Origin: an uncultured bacterium
GTDB taxonomy: Bacteria; Bacillota; Clostridia; Lachnospirales; Lachnospiraceae
Assembly: GCA_905215625.1 (NCBI GenBank)
Contig: CAJMQQ010000037.1
Location: forward strand, 1-27,489
DNA length: 27,489 nucleotides
Direction of reading: 5' to 3'
Part shown: positions 7,356-15,055 of the stretch, one piece after another
Layout of the letters: every line of letters starts with the position of its first letter
How positions within the stretch are numbered: position 1 is the stretch's first letter
Position numbers and translations under genes: made by a program
Notes under the pieces: generated by a model
What the model was told of the DNA's origin: nothing
The model's input: only the letters and a program-made list of their open reading frames with translations
Databases searched by the model: none

Positions 7356-7982
7356 ATGACCATAAAAGAAAGAGTCTACAATGAAGTTTATAATGACATA
7401 TTTTCTGGGAAATATGAACCAAATGAAATTTTAACAGAAAATAAGTTGGTTGAAAAATATTCTGTGAGCAAATCTCCTGTTAGAGAGGCTTTGCTTGAAC
7501 TTTGTAAGGATCAAGTGCTTCAAAGTCTGCCCAGATTAGGCTATCAAGTAAGGCCAGTATCTTTAAAAGAGGTTTTGGATGTTTTAGAATATCGGATTGA
7601 CGTAGAAACCAGTGGTCTTAGAAGGGCATTTCCATATATTACACAGGAAGATATTAGCGTGCTTGATGAACTTTCAGACAAGACGCCAGAGGAATTGATT
7701 GTGCCGGACTGGAACAGAAATGAGTCGTTCCATTTGAAATTATATGAATTAAATCGTAATGCTTATGGGTATCAGGAACTTCAAAAGAATTTAAAGCAAA
7801 GTTCAAGATATATTGCACAGTATTTTCATACTGCATGGCAAAAGGCGAATGAGACTAATAATCAGTGCCATAAGGAAATTGTAAATAGTATTCGGATGGG
7901 AGATTTGAAGGAAGCTTGCGAGAAGCTTAGCCAGGATATTGCCTCTATAAAAGAAGAAATTCAAAAGATGCATCGCTTTTAA
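7356..7982 (+). CDS. GntR family transcriptional regulator, FCD (FadR) type
   Basis: A 208-residue regulator with an N-terminal winged helix-turn-helix (about residues 4-68; recognition region ENKLVEKYSVSKSPVREALLEL) and a C-terminal all-helical ligand-binding domain of the FCD type (about 75-205). The sequence has RNESFHLKLYELNRN, where His and Asn could belong to the metal or acid-binding site of FCD proteins. Such regulators commonly bind organic acids or amino-acid catabolites and control neighbouring catabolic genes. It lies between two transcription units that share an ACTAATA/TATTAGT operator, so it probably controls both. The ribosome binding site is weak (GAAAG about 12 bases upstream), consistent with low expression. 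It is followed by a strong terminator. Confidence 0.9.
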   Translation: MTIKERVYNEVYNDIFSGKYEPNEILTENKLVEKYSVSKSPVREALLELCKDQVLQSLPRLGYQVRPVSLKEVLDVLEYRIDVETSGLRRAFPYITQEDISVLDELSDKTPEELIVPDWNRNESFHLKLYELNRNAYGYQELQKNLKQSSRYIAQYFHTAWQKANETNNQCHKEIVNSIRMGDLKEACEKLSQDIASIKEEIQKMHRF

Positions 7983-8010
7983 TTTATGAAAAACAAGCGA
8001 GCAAATAAAG

Positions 8011-8064
8011 CTGTTAGAGAACAGAAAGATGGAGCGAAAAGCTATGTTCTCTAGCAGTTTTTTT
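8011..8064 (+). terminator. Rho-independent terminator after the GntR gene
   Basis: CTGTTAGAGAACA (8011-8023) pairs with TGTTCTCTAGCAG (8045-8057) over 13 positions with one G-U pair, followed by seven T (8058-8064). It separates the cyuA-gntR unit from the next operon. Confidence 0.9.
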
Positions 8065-8157
8065 GTTGTTAAAAATAGTTAGCTATAAATAATGGTACTA
8101 TTGCATATAAAAAATGGCTTAATCCTTAAAATAGTAACAAAAATGCACAATGCGCTC

Positions 8158-8186
8158 TTGACAACTGTATTACCATATAGTATACT
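8158..8186 (+). promoter_or_regulatory. Promoter of the methyltransferase-transporter-peptidase operon
   Basis: TTGACA (8158-8163), 17-base spacer and TATACT (8181-8186). The hexamers and spacing are the same as at the cyuA-like promoter. Confidence 0.85.
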
Positions 8187-8188
8187 TT

Positions 8189-8214
8189 ACTCATATTACT
8201 ACTAATATTATTAC
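8189..8214 (+). promoter_or_regulatory. Second copy of the ACTAATA-type operator
   Basis: The first 13 bases (8189-8201) match the start of the cyuA operator at 12 positions. An ACTAATA heptamer lies at 8201-8207 and, after one base, TATTAC at 8209-8214, which matches the right half-site TATTAGT imperfectly. It covers the expected transcription start and early leader. It is less symmetrical than the site at 5923-5955 and may be a weaker target of the same regulator. Confidence 0.6.
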
Positions 8215-8235
8215 AGAAATACTTGGAGGGGAAAT

Positions 8236-9198
8236 ATGAAAAAAAGAGAAAGGGTAATTAGGGCGATTCAAGGGGAAGAAGTAGATAAGATCCCGTCAGG
8301 ATTTTCTCTGCATTTTCCAGCTAGTGTAGCAAAAGGAGAACAGGCAGTAGAAGCTCATCTTGATTTTTTCGAAAAAACGGATACGGATATTATCAAAATC
8401 ATGAATGAAAATCTTGTTCCGGTAGTTTCAGGGGTAAAAGAACCGGAAGATTTTGATAAGATTCCAGCAGTTTCGATGGACGATGAATTTATGCAGCATC
8501 AGGCAGAGCTTACAAAAAGAATTTTGGAGAAAAGTGATCCAAATGCATTTTCTTTAGGAACACTTCATGGAATTGTAGCGTCTTCGGTACATCCATTTGA
8601 AATGGGGGGAATGGAATACCTAAAGGCAAGGAAATTTGTCCTTGATTCTCTTAGGAAAAACGAAAAACCAGTCTTGGCTGCTTTTGACAGAATTACTGAG
8701 GGGATGTGTGAACTGGCAAAAACCTATATTCATCTGGGGGTAGATGGCGTTTATTATGCAGCTCTGGGAGGAGAAGCAGATTTGCTTACAGATGAAGAAC
8801 ATACGAGATGGTTTAAGCCGTATGACCTGAAAATTATGAAAGCAATTAAAGAGGCAGGCGGCTATTGCTTTTTACATATCTGTAAAGATGGCCTGAATAT
8901 GGAAAGATATCGCGATTATGGAGAACTGACAGATGTGGCCAATTGGGGAGTATATGAAGCGCCGTTTTCTTTAAAAGAGGGAAGAAAACTTTTCCCTGAA
9001 ACCTGTATTATGGGTGGCTTGAAAAATCGTAGTGGAGTTTTAATTGATGGAAGCCAAGCAGAAATCCATCAGGCAGTAAAAGATGCAGTAGAGGAAGCTG
9101 GCCGTACAAGTTTTATTTTAGGGGCAGATTGTACGTTACCTACAGAGATTCCATACGAACGAGTTCGCATGGCAGTAGAAGCAGCAAGAACATTATAA
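8236..9198 (+). CDS. Uroporphyrinogen decarboxylase-like methyltransferase (MtaA/MtbA/CmuA type)
   Basis: This 320-residue TIM-barrel protein belongs to the URO-D/methyltransferase superfamily. True HemE enzymes are somewhat longer and act in haem synthesis; no haem genes lie here. Residues His214 and Cys216 (LHICKD) and Cys299 (GADCTLP) reproduce the His-x-Cys...Cys zinc site of the methylcobamide:thiol methyltransferases MtaA and MtbA, which points to methyl transfer to a thiol rather than decarboxylation. A start at 8236 is supported by GGAGGG six bases upstream. It is the first gene of a five-gene operon with a CUT1 importer and an M24 peptidase. No corrinoid-binding protein, MttB-like partner or corrinoid reactivase is visible, so the methyl donor is unknown. 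The superfamily call is solid; the reaction is inferred. Confidence 0.82.
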   Translation: MKKRERVIRAIQGEEVDKIPSGFSLHFPASVAKGEQAVEAHLDFFEKTDTDIIKIMNENLVPVVSGVKEPEDFDKIPAVSMDDEFMQHQAELTKRILEKSDPNAFSLGTLHGIVASSVHPFEMGGMEYLKARKFVLDSLRKNEKPVLAAFDRITEGMCELAKTYIHLGVDGVYYAALGGEADLLTDEEHTRWFKPYDLKIMKAIKEAGGYCFLHICKDGLNMERYRDYGELTDVANWGVYEAPFSLKEGRKLFPETCIMGGLKNRSGVLIDGSQAEIHQAVKDAVEEAGRTSFILGADCTLPTEIPYERVRMAVEAARTL

Positions 9199-9219
9199 TC
9201 AATAAAGGAGGAAATGATT

Positions 9220-10647
9220 ATGAGAAGAAAAAATCTGGTATTATTGGGACTGGCAGCAGCATTATGTTTAAGCGGATGTCAAAAACAAGAACAGAGCGGA
9301 GATATAACAACATCAGCTGAAACAACCGATAAGGAGTCTGGCGGGGAGAGCGAAGCTAAGACGGAGGCGGCAGAGGAAGCGAAGGTTTATCCAAAGGGAA
9401 CAGTTACATTTTATATGAATGGAAATCCGCAGTATCGCCAGCAGTATTTTGAAACATGGCTGGAAAATCATAGAGATATTGCTCCTGAAGTATCAGTGGA
9501 ATTTGTACAAGTAGAAAGCAATGCAGATGCAAGAGAAAAGGTAACAATGACAGCACTTTCTGGAGCAACCGAAGATTTGCCGGACGCCGTTTTCCTCGAC
9601 AGACTGAACCTGATGGATTTAACTCAAGCAGGACTTTTGGTAGACGAGACAGAGTTTTTAACTCCATTAGCGGATAAGATGGTGGAAGGAGCATTGACAG
9701 ACGGCATTGTAGGTGGAAAGATGTATGGACTTCCAGATTCTGTTCGACCACAGCTGTTGATGTATAATAAGGAAATCTTCGATAAGTATGAAATCGATCC
9801 GGAACAAATGGCTACAATAGAAGGTTATATTGAAGTAGGACGCCAGTTAAAAGAAAAAAGCGGCGGAGAGACCTATCTTTCTTGGATTGGATCTAACAAT
9901 ATGACATGGAAATGCTGGGGAAGAAGAGGACTGATGCCACAGGCTAATGCTAAAATATGGGATGAAGAAGGAAACGTTATTATTGGCAGCGATGAAGGAA
10001 CAAAACTGGCATTAGGAGCTTTGGATACTATGTATTCAGAAAGCCTTTTGATGCGTGTTGAAATGTACGATCCTGCTCTTTACGATGCGATTAATGCCCA
10101 GAAGATAGCTACGTTTGATATTGGAGCTTATTGGGATGAATTTATGCGTCAGAACTGTCAGGCAACCGCAGGACAGTGGCGGGTAATGTCCGCACCTGCA
10201 TTTGAAAGCGTAGGAAAAGCAGGTGCTCCGGTATCCAGTTATCTTTGTATTGTAGAAAAGGGAGACGACGGAGTATATAAAGAGCTGATTGAACAGATGT
10301 GGTATGATTTTACTTTTGACAGTGAATCCAGACAGGCATGGGTTAATTCTATGGAAGAGCAGAATGCTCCTTACACAAATCCGATTTCTTTAGAAATGCT
10401 GAAAGATGATTTCTGGAAAGAACCATCCGATTATTATGGAGGACAGTCTTTCAGAGAATGGGAAGCATTAACTTTACAAAATTGCGCAGACAATATGATT
10501 GTAACCGCACAGGATGCTGAAGGTGATGAAATTATTTCTGCTGAGATTGAAAAATATGTAGCTGGAGATCAGACTATGGAAGAAGCTATTGCCAATATGG
10601 ACAAAAACTTAAAGGCCAAAATTGGAAAGGCAGAAATCGTAGAGTAA
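9220..10647 (+). CDS. ABC transporter substrate-binding lipoprotein (CUT1-type)
   Basis: This extracytoplasmic solute receptor captures the substrate for the two permeases downstream. The 475-residue product has a lipoprotein signal peptide with lipobox LSGC and the lipidated Cys at residue 20. An acidic, Ser/Thr/Glu-rich linker (about 24-55) follows, then a family 1 solute-binding fold. I prefer ATG 9220 to the ATG at 9214 because the site AAAGGAGGA (9204-9212) then has normal spacing. The gene is 21 bases after the methyltransferase and 19 before the first permease. CUT1 receptors usually bind oligosaccharides or glycerol phosphates, but nothing in the sequence identifies the ligand here. 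Confidence 0.9.
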   Translation: MRRKNLVLLGLAAALCLSGCQKQEQSGDITTSAETTDKESGGESEAKTEAAEEAKVYPKGTVTFYMNGNPQYRQQYFETWLENHRDIAPEVSVEFVQVESNADAREKVTMTALSGATEDLPDAVFLDRLNLMDLTQAGLLVDETEFLTPLADKMVEGALTDGIVGGKMYGLPDSVRPQLLMYNKEIFDKYEIDPEQMATIEGYIEVGRQLKEKSGGETYLSWIGSNNMTWKCWGRRGLMPQANAKIWDEEGNVIIGSDEGTKLALGALDTMYSESLLMRVEMYDPALYDAINAQKIATFDIGAYWDEFMRQNCQATAGQWRVMSAPAFESVGKAGAPVSSYLCIVEKGDDGVYKELIEQMWYDFTFDSESRQAWVNSMEEQNAPYTNPISLEMLKDDFWKEPSDYYGGQSFREWEALTLQNCADNMIVTAQDAEGDEIISAEIEKYVAGDQTMEEAIANMDKNLKAKIGKAEIVE

Positions 10648-10666
10648 CAGATTACAGGAGAAGGGC

Positions 10667-11539
10667 ATGCTGAAAAAAATCAAAAAATATCGAGCCCCAT
10701 ATCTGTTTATCTTGCCATTTTTTATACTATTCATAGTGTTCCAACTGGTTCCTACAATATGGAGTGTTTATATCAGCTTTACAAAATGGAGGGGAATTGG
10801 AACACCAGAATTTGTGGGGCTTGAAAATTACAAAAAAATGGCAATTGATGATATGTTTTGGGAATCTTTGCTGAATACAGCTATATATTGGGTGACAGGT
10901 CTGGTTTTGATTCTGTTTTTTGCAGTAGTGATTGCCTCTTTACTGAATAGTAAATGTTTGAAAGGAAGGGCTTTTTTTAAGACGGCCACCTTTCTGCCTA
11001 ATATTTGTGCGGCGATTGCCATGGGATTGATTTTTAGGATGCTGTTTGATGAAAATGTAGGCCTTGTAAATGAAGTATTGGCAGCTGTGGGACTTGATAA
11101 AGTCCCATGGCTTGCCAGTACCAAGTATTCAAAAATACCAGTTATTTTATTAATTGTCTGGAGAAATACGCCATGGTTTACAATGATTGTACTTTCTGGA
11201 TTATTAAATATTTCTCCGGATTATTATGAAGCAGCTACTGTAGATGGAGCAACTGGATGGCAGAAATTCTGTTTTATTACCTTACCATCTATCAGCAATA
11301 TCCTATTTTTCTGTTCTGTTACCCTGACAGTGGATATGTGGAAAATTTTTAATGAACCCTATATCCTGCCAGGACCTGGAACTTCCAATACATCGTTGTT
11401 CCAGTATATGTATGAATCTGGATTCAATGTATTTAACATGGGATATGCGTCGGCAATTGGCGTAATTATGATGATACTTTTGGCTATCGTGTCAGTCATT
11501 CAGTTTATAGTAAGAAAACGCCAGGGGGAGGTGGTATAA
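10667..11539 (+). CDS. CUT1 ABC transporter permease (MalF/UgpA type)
   Basis: Inner-membrane subunit of a carbohydrate-uptake-1 importer. The 290-residue protein has six predicted membrane segments starting near residues 10-32. The cytoplasmic EAA loop EAATVDGATGWQKFCFITLP, which contacts the ATPase, is intact. It starts at ATG 10667 after AGGAGAAGG, and its stop overlaps the ATG of the next permease by one base (TAATG). No ATPase gene is present in the operon. Firmicute CUT1 importers often borrow a shared MsmK-type ATPase encoded elsewhere. Confidence 0.92.
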   Translation: MLKKIKKYRAPYLFILPFFILFIVFQLVPTIWSVYISFTKWRGIGTPEFVGLENYKKMAIDDMFWESLLNTAIYWVTGLVLILFFAVVIASLLNSKCLKGRAFFKTATFLPNICAAIAMGLIFRMLFDENVGLVNEVLAAVGLDKVPWLASTKYSKIPVILLIVWRNTPWFTMIVLSGLLNISPDYYEAATVDGATGWQKFCFITLPSISNILFFCSVTLTVDMWKIFNEPYILPGPGTSNTSLFQYMYESGFNVFNMGYASAIGVIMMILLAIVSVIQFIVRKRQGEVV

Positions 11540-12378
11540 TGGATTACAGAACCAAAAAGCGGGCTGCATCCATTGCTGTCCACTTATTACTGGCATTGAT
11601 TGTTCTGGTGTGTTTATTCCCGATTGCGTGGATGTGTCTGATTGCATTTAAAGATACAAAAGAAAGTCTGACAGGATTTCACTCTTTATGGGTAGAACAT
11701 CCTACTTTGGATAACTTCAAGCGTTTGTTTGAGCTGATTCCAGTTTGGCAGAATACGTTTAACAGTGCATTTACCACAATTATAGGGACGGTAACTTCAT
11801 TATTTTTTTGTGCGCTGGCTGGTTTTGCATTTTCAAAATACCGTTTTCCGGGCAGAACATTTCTATTTTACTTTATTATTGCCACAATGTTGGTACCTGC
11901 TGAAGTAGGAGCGGTTCCGTTGTTCATCATTATGCAGAAGCTGAATCTGATTAACAGCCTGTGGTCTTTAATTATACCGAAGATTGCTACGGCGATAGGC
12001 ATATTCTACATGAATCAATACATTTCAGATGTGCCGGATGAGCTGATTGAAGCCGCAAAAATAGATGGTTGTAGTGATTTTGGAATTTTTACGAAGATAG
12101 TAGTCCCGATTATTAAGCCGGCATTGGCATCTTGGGGAGCAGTTACATTAATTTCAAGATGGAATGATTTCTTCTGGCCTTTGTTATATCTTAGAAAGCA
12201 AAGCAAGTATACGTTAATTGTAACAATTTCGCTGCTGCCTATCAGCGAAGGACTGTCAACTCCATGGCCAGTTATTCTGGCAGGAACTACGTTAGTTACA
12301 ATTCCAATTATTGTGTTGTATTTGATTTTAGAAAAGTTCCAGAAAGGTGGAAGCTTTGCAGGTGCAGTGAAGGGCTAG
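11539..12378 (+). CDS. CUT1 ABC transporter permease (MalG/UgpE type)
   Basis: Second membrane subunit, 279 residues, with six predicted membrane helices and the EAA loop EAAKIDGCSDFGIFTKIVVP. It is translationally coupled to the preceding permease by a one-base stop/start overlap, as expected for a 1:1 heterodimer. The length is typical of MalG-like proteins. The next gene begins 20 bases downstream with no terminator, keeping the peptidase in the same operon. Confidence 0.92.
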   Translation: MDYRTKKRAASIAVHLLLALIVLVCLFPIAWMCLIAFKDTKESLTGFHSLWVEHPTLDNFKRLFELIPVWQNTFNSAFTTIIGTVTSLFFCALAGFAFSKYRFPGRTFLFYFIIATMLVPAEVGAVPLFIIMQKLNLINSLWSLIIPKIATAIGIFYMNQYISDVPDELIEAAKIDGCSDFGIFTKIVVPIIKPALASWGAVTLISRWNDFFWPLLYLRKQSKYTLIVTISLLPISEGLSTPWPVILAGTTLVTIPIIVLYLILEKFQKGGSFAGAVKG

Positions 12379-12398
12379 AAAGGAAGCTTACGACGAAA

Positions 12399-13484
12399 AT
12401 GGAAAAGAAATTAAAAAATCGAATTGAAGAAATACAGAAAGCATTAAAGAATAGTCAGGTACAATGTGTTCTGATAGAAGACAGAAGCAATCGGCACTAT
12501 CTGACGAGGGCAGATGTCTGGCAGGGAAGCCTTCTTGTAACAGAGACAAAAGCAGTACTTCTGGTAGATTTCCGTTATTATCAGATGGCAGTATCAGGCG
12601 TAAAAGATTGTGATGTAAAGCTATGTAAAAATATTGATGAAGGAATCAGAAAATGTATAAAAGACTGGAAGATTAAATGCCTGGGATTTGAAACACAGAT
12701 TCTTTCATGGAAACGGTATCAGAAATTGGTATCTATGTTGGATGGAGTTAAACTAGATGAAACGTTCTGTGCCGATAAATTAGTAAAAGAATGTAGAAAG
12801 ATTAAAGATGAAGAAGAACTTACCTATTTGAAGCAGGCTCAGGAAATTGCAGACAGGGCTTATGACCATATCTTAAATGTCGCAAGAATTGGGATGAAAG
12901 AATCTGATATTCGCATGGCTTTGGGAACGTTTATGATTCGCCAAGGTTCAGAAGGATTTGATATTGGATATATTTCTTCTTCAGGTGTAAAAACATCATT
13001 GCCGCATGGCGGCTTTGGGGATAAAGTCATTGAAAATGGGGATTTGTTAATGATTGATTTTGGGGCTATTGTTCAGGGGTATCGTTCAGATATGACGAGA
13101 ACCTTTGGATTTGGTACAATTTCATCCAGACAAAAGGAAGTGTATCAGATAGTGCAGCAGGCTCAGAAACAGGCTTTGACCAATATTCATCCAGGAATGA
13201 AGGGGAAAGAGGTTGATAAAATTGCCAGAGACTTTATTAAAGAAGCTGGCTTTAATGGATGCTTCGAACATGGATTAGGACATAGTATTGGATTAGATGG
13301 CCATGAAAATCCCCGGTTTAATGAGGTGGAGGAAGAGGTTTTAAGGCCTGGTGTGGTAATGACAATAGAACCAGGAATTTATTTGACAGATGAATTTGGA
13401 GTACGTATTGAAGATATGGGAGTGGTGACCGAACAGGGATTTGAAAATTTTACTAAAGCAACAAAAGAACTGATTATTCTCTAA
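12399..13484 (+). CDS. M24 family metallopeptidase (Xaa-Pro dipeptidase/aminopeptidase P-like)
   Basis: This is a pita-bread-fold dinuclear metal hydrolase. The 361-residue product has the creatinase-like N-terminal domain (about 1-130) and the catalytic domain with all five metal ligands: Asp220 and Asp231 (IDFGAIVQGYRSD), His295 (GLGHSIG), Glu324 (IEPGIY) and Glu338 (RIEDMG). Most members cleave Xaa-Pro bonds, but the fold also includes creatinase and ectoine hydrolase, so a non-peptide C-N substrate is possible. I chose ATG 12399 because the reading frame upstream overlaps the permease gene; the ribosome binding site AAAGGAAG (12379-12386) is 12 bases away, which is long. Being last in an importer operon suggests it acts on the imported substrate or a product of it. 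Confidence 0.88.
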   Translation: MEKKLKNRIEEIQKALKNSQVQCVLIEDRSNRHYLTRADVWQGSLLVTETKAVLLVDFRYYQMAVSGVKDCDVKLCKNIDEGIRKCIKDWKIKCLGFETQILSWKRYQKLVSMLDGVKLDETFCADKLVKECRKIKDEEELTYLKQAQEIADRAYDHILNVARIGMKESDIRMALGTFMIRQGSEGFDIGYISSSGVKTSLPHGGFGDKVIENGDLLMIDFGAIVQGYRSDMTRTFGFGTISSRQKEVYQIVQQAQKQALTNIHPGMKGKEVDKIARDFIKEAGFNGCFEHGLGHSIGLDGHENPRFNEVEEEVLRPGVVMTIEPGIYLTDEFGVRIEDMGVVTEQGFENFTKATKELIIL

Positions 13485-13528
13485 AAATACGCTGCAGCAA
13501 AAGGAAAGGATTTGCTGCAGCGTATTTT
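13484..13528. terminator. Strong, symmetrical terminator closing the operon
   Basis: An 18-bp perfect inverted repeat (13484-13501 with 13511-13528) surrounds a 9-base loop. It is A-rich at the left end and T-rich at the right, beginning with the last base of the peptidase stop codon. It could terminate transcription in both directions and marks the right end of the accessory block. Confidence 0.9.
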
Positions 13529-13543
13529 CAATAATAAAATGAC

Positions 13544-13572
13544 TTTACAACGTATCTGAAAGGTTTTAAAAT
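13544..13572 (+). promoter_or_regulatory. Promoter of the solute-binding protein/GGDEF-EAL unit
   Basis: TTTACA (13544-13549), a 17-base spacer and TAAAAT (13567-13572), lying between the preceding terminator and the lipoprotein gene. No ACTAATA operator is present, so this unit is regulated separately from the block upstream. Confidence 0.65.
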
Positions 13573-13609
13573 AGAATGGTTTCATTAGAATATGGAGGAA
13601 AAATGGAGG

Positions 13610-15040
13610 ATGAAAAAGACAGGAAATATTCTGCTGGTATTGCTTGTGGCGGCGGTGGCGGCAGGATGTCAGAATAAGCAGGAGAAAGCGCCGGATAAGA
13701 AGGATCCAACGGTCATTCAGGTATGGCATTATTACAACGGGGCACAGCAGGATGAATTTAACCGGCTGGTAGCAGAGTTTAATAAAACCGAAGGAAAAGA
13801 AAAAGGAATCGTTGTGGAGGCGACGAGCCAGGGAACCATCGGCGATCTGGAACTGAATGTGCTGGATGCGATTCGGGGAAAAGTAGGCGCAGATGAGGTG
13901 CCTAATATTTTTGCTGCTTATGGAGATACTGCCTATGAAGTGGATGAACTGGGGTATGCAGTAGATTTGCGCCAGTATTTTACGGAAGAGGAGCTGGAAG
14001 AATATGTTGAAGGCTATATTGAAGAAGGCAGTTTTTCGGGGGAAAATACATTAAAGATTTTTCCAGTGGCAAAGTCAGTAGAATTGTTAATGGTAAATGA
14101 AACAGACTGGGAAAAATTTGCGTCTGCAACAGGAGCCGGACTGGAAGACCTTAGTACTATAGAGGGAGTAACGGAAACGGCGAAGAAGTATTATGAATGG
14201 ACCGACAGCCAGACGCCGGAACCAAATGACGGAAAAGCATTTTTCGGAAGAGATGCATTTGCAAACTATATGATTTCCGGCTATCGTCAGTTGGCGGCAG
14301 ATATTTTTGAGAAAGATGGAGAGACGATCCGGCTGAATTTTGAAAAAGGCGTGGTGAAAAAGCTCTGGGATAATTATTACATTCCATATATCAGAGGATA
14401 TTTTGCTTCTTCAGGTAAATTCCGCAGTGATGACATTAAGGTAGGAAATATTCTGGCCTGCGTCAGTTCGTCTTCCAGTGTTACCTATTTTCCATCAGAA
14501 GTGACGCTGAATGATGAGGAAAGTTATCCAATCCGGCTGAAAGTTCTGGAAAATCCCAGATTTGCCGAAGGTGAAAATTACCAGATTCAGCAGGGGGCAG
14601 GAATGCTGGTATTAAAAAGCGATGAAAAAGAACAGCTGGCTTCTGTAGAATTTCTGAAGTGGTTTACGCAAGAACAGCAGGATATTGCCTTTTCCACTGC
14701 AAGCGGTTACCTTCCGGTAAAAAAAGCAGCTAATCATATTGAAGAAGTAGAAAAAGTCACAGAGATTGAAGATTCTGTAAAAGAAGTTCTGACTACCAGT
14801 TTTCAGATGATTGAAACAAATCATATGTACACCATGCCACCATTTGCCCAGGGTACCAATGCAAGAGAAGTTCTGGATACGTCCATGAAAAATCTGGCCA
14901 GGCAGGATCGTGAGATAGTGCAGGAAAATCTGAAAGCGGGAATGACGCTGGATGAGGCAGTCAGCAGTTTTGAAACAGAAGAGTATTTTGAAAAATGGTA
15001 TGAGGAGACAAAGGCGCAGCTCTTAGAACTTGTAAAATAG
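13610..15040 (+). CDS. Orphan extracellular solute-binding lipoprotein
   Basis: A 476-residue family 1 solute-binding protein with a lipoprotein signal peptide (about residues 1-20) ending in the lipobox AAGC. The mature part begins with a Lys/Glu-rich linker and then IQVWHYYNGAQQDEFNRLV, a typical opening strand of CUT1 receptors. No permease or ATPase gene is adjacent. It is 15 bases upstream of a membrane GGDEF-EAL sensor and shares its promoter. This suggests the receptor feeds a signal rather than a transporter, which is an inference. I chose ATG 13610 using GGAGGA at 13594-13599; ATG 13592 is in frame but has no ribosome binding site. Confidence 0.88.
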   Translation: MKKTGNILLVLLVAAVAAGCQNKQEKAPDKKDPTVIQVWHYYNGAQQDEFNRLVAEFNKTEGKEKGIVVEATSQGTIGDLELNVLDAIRGKVGADEVPNIFAAYGDTAYEVDELGYAVDLRQYFTEEELEEYVEGYIEEGSFSGENTLKIFPVAKSVELLMVNETDWEKFASATGAGLEDLSTIEGVTETAKKYYEWTDSQTPEPNDGKAFFGRDAFANYMISGYRQLAADIFEKDGETIRLNFEKGVVKKLWDNYYIPYIRGYFASSGKFRSDDIKVGNILACVSSSSSVTYFPSEVTLNDEESYPIRLKVLENPRFAEGENYQIQQGAGMLVLKSDEKEQLASVEFLKWFTQEQQDIAFSTASGYLPVKKAANHIEEVEKVTEIEDSVKEVLTTSFQMIETNHMYTMPPFAQGTNAREVLDTSMKNLARQDREIVQENLKAGMTLDEAVSSFETEEYFEKWYEETKAQLLELVK

Positions 15041-15055
15041 CAATTTGGAGGAAGT

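Noticed and set aside
8236..9198. HemE, uroporphyrinogen decarboxylase of haem synthesis
   Set aside because: The His-x-Cys...Cys zinc ligands and transporter operon context fit the methyltransferase branch, and no other haem genes are present.
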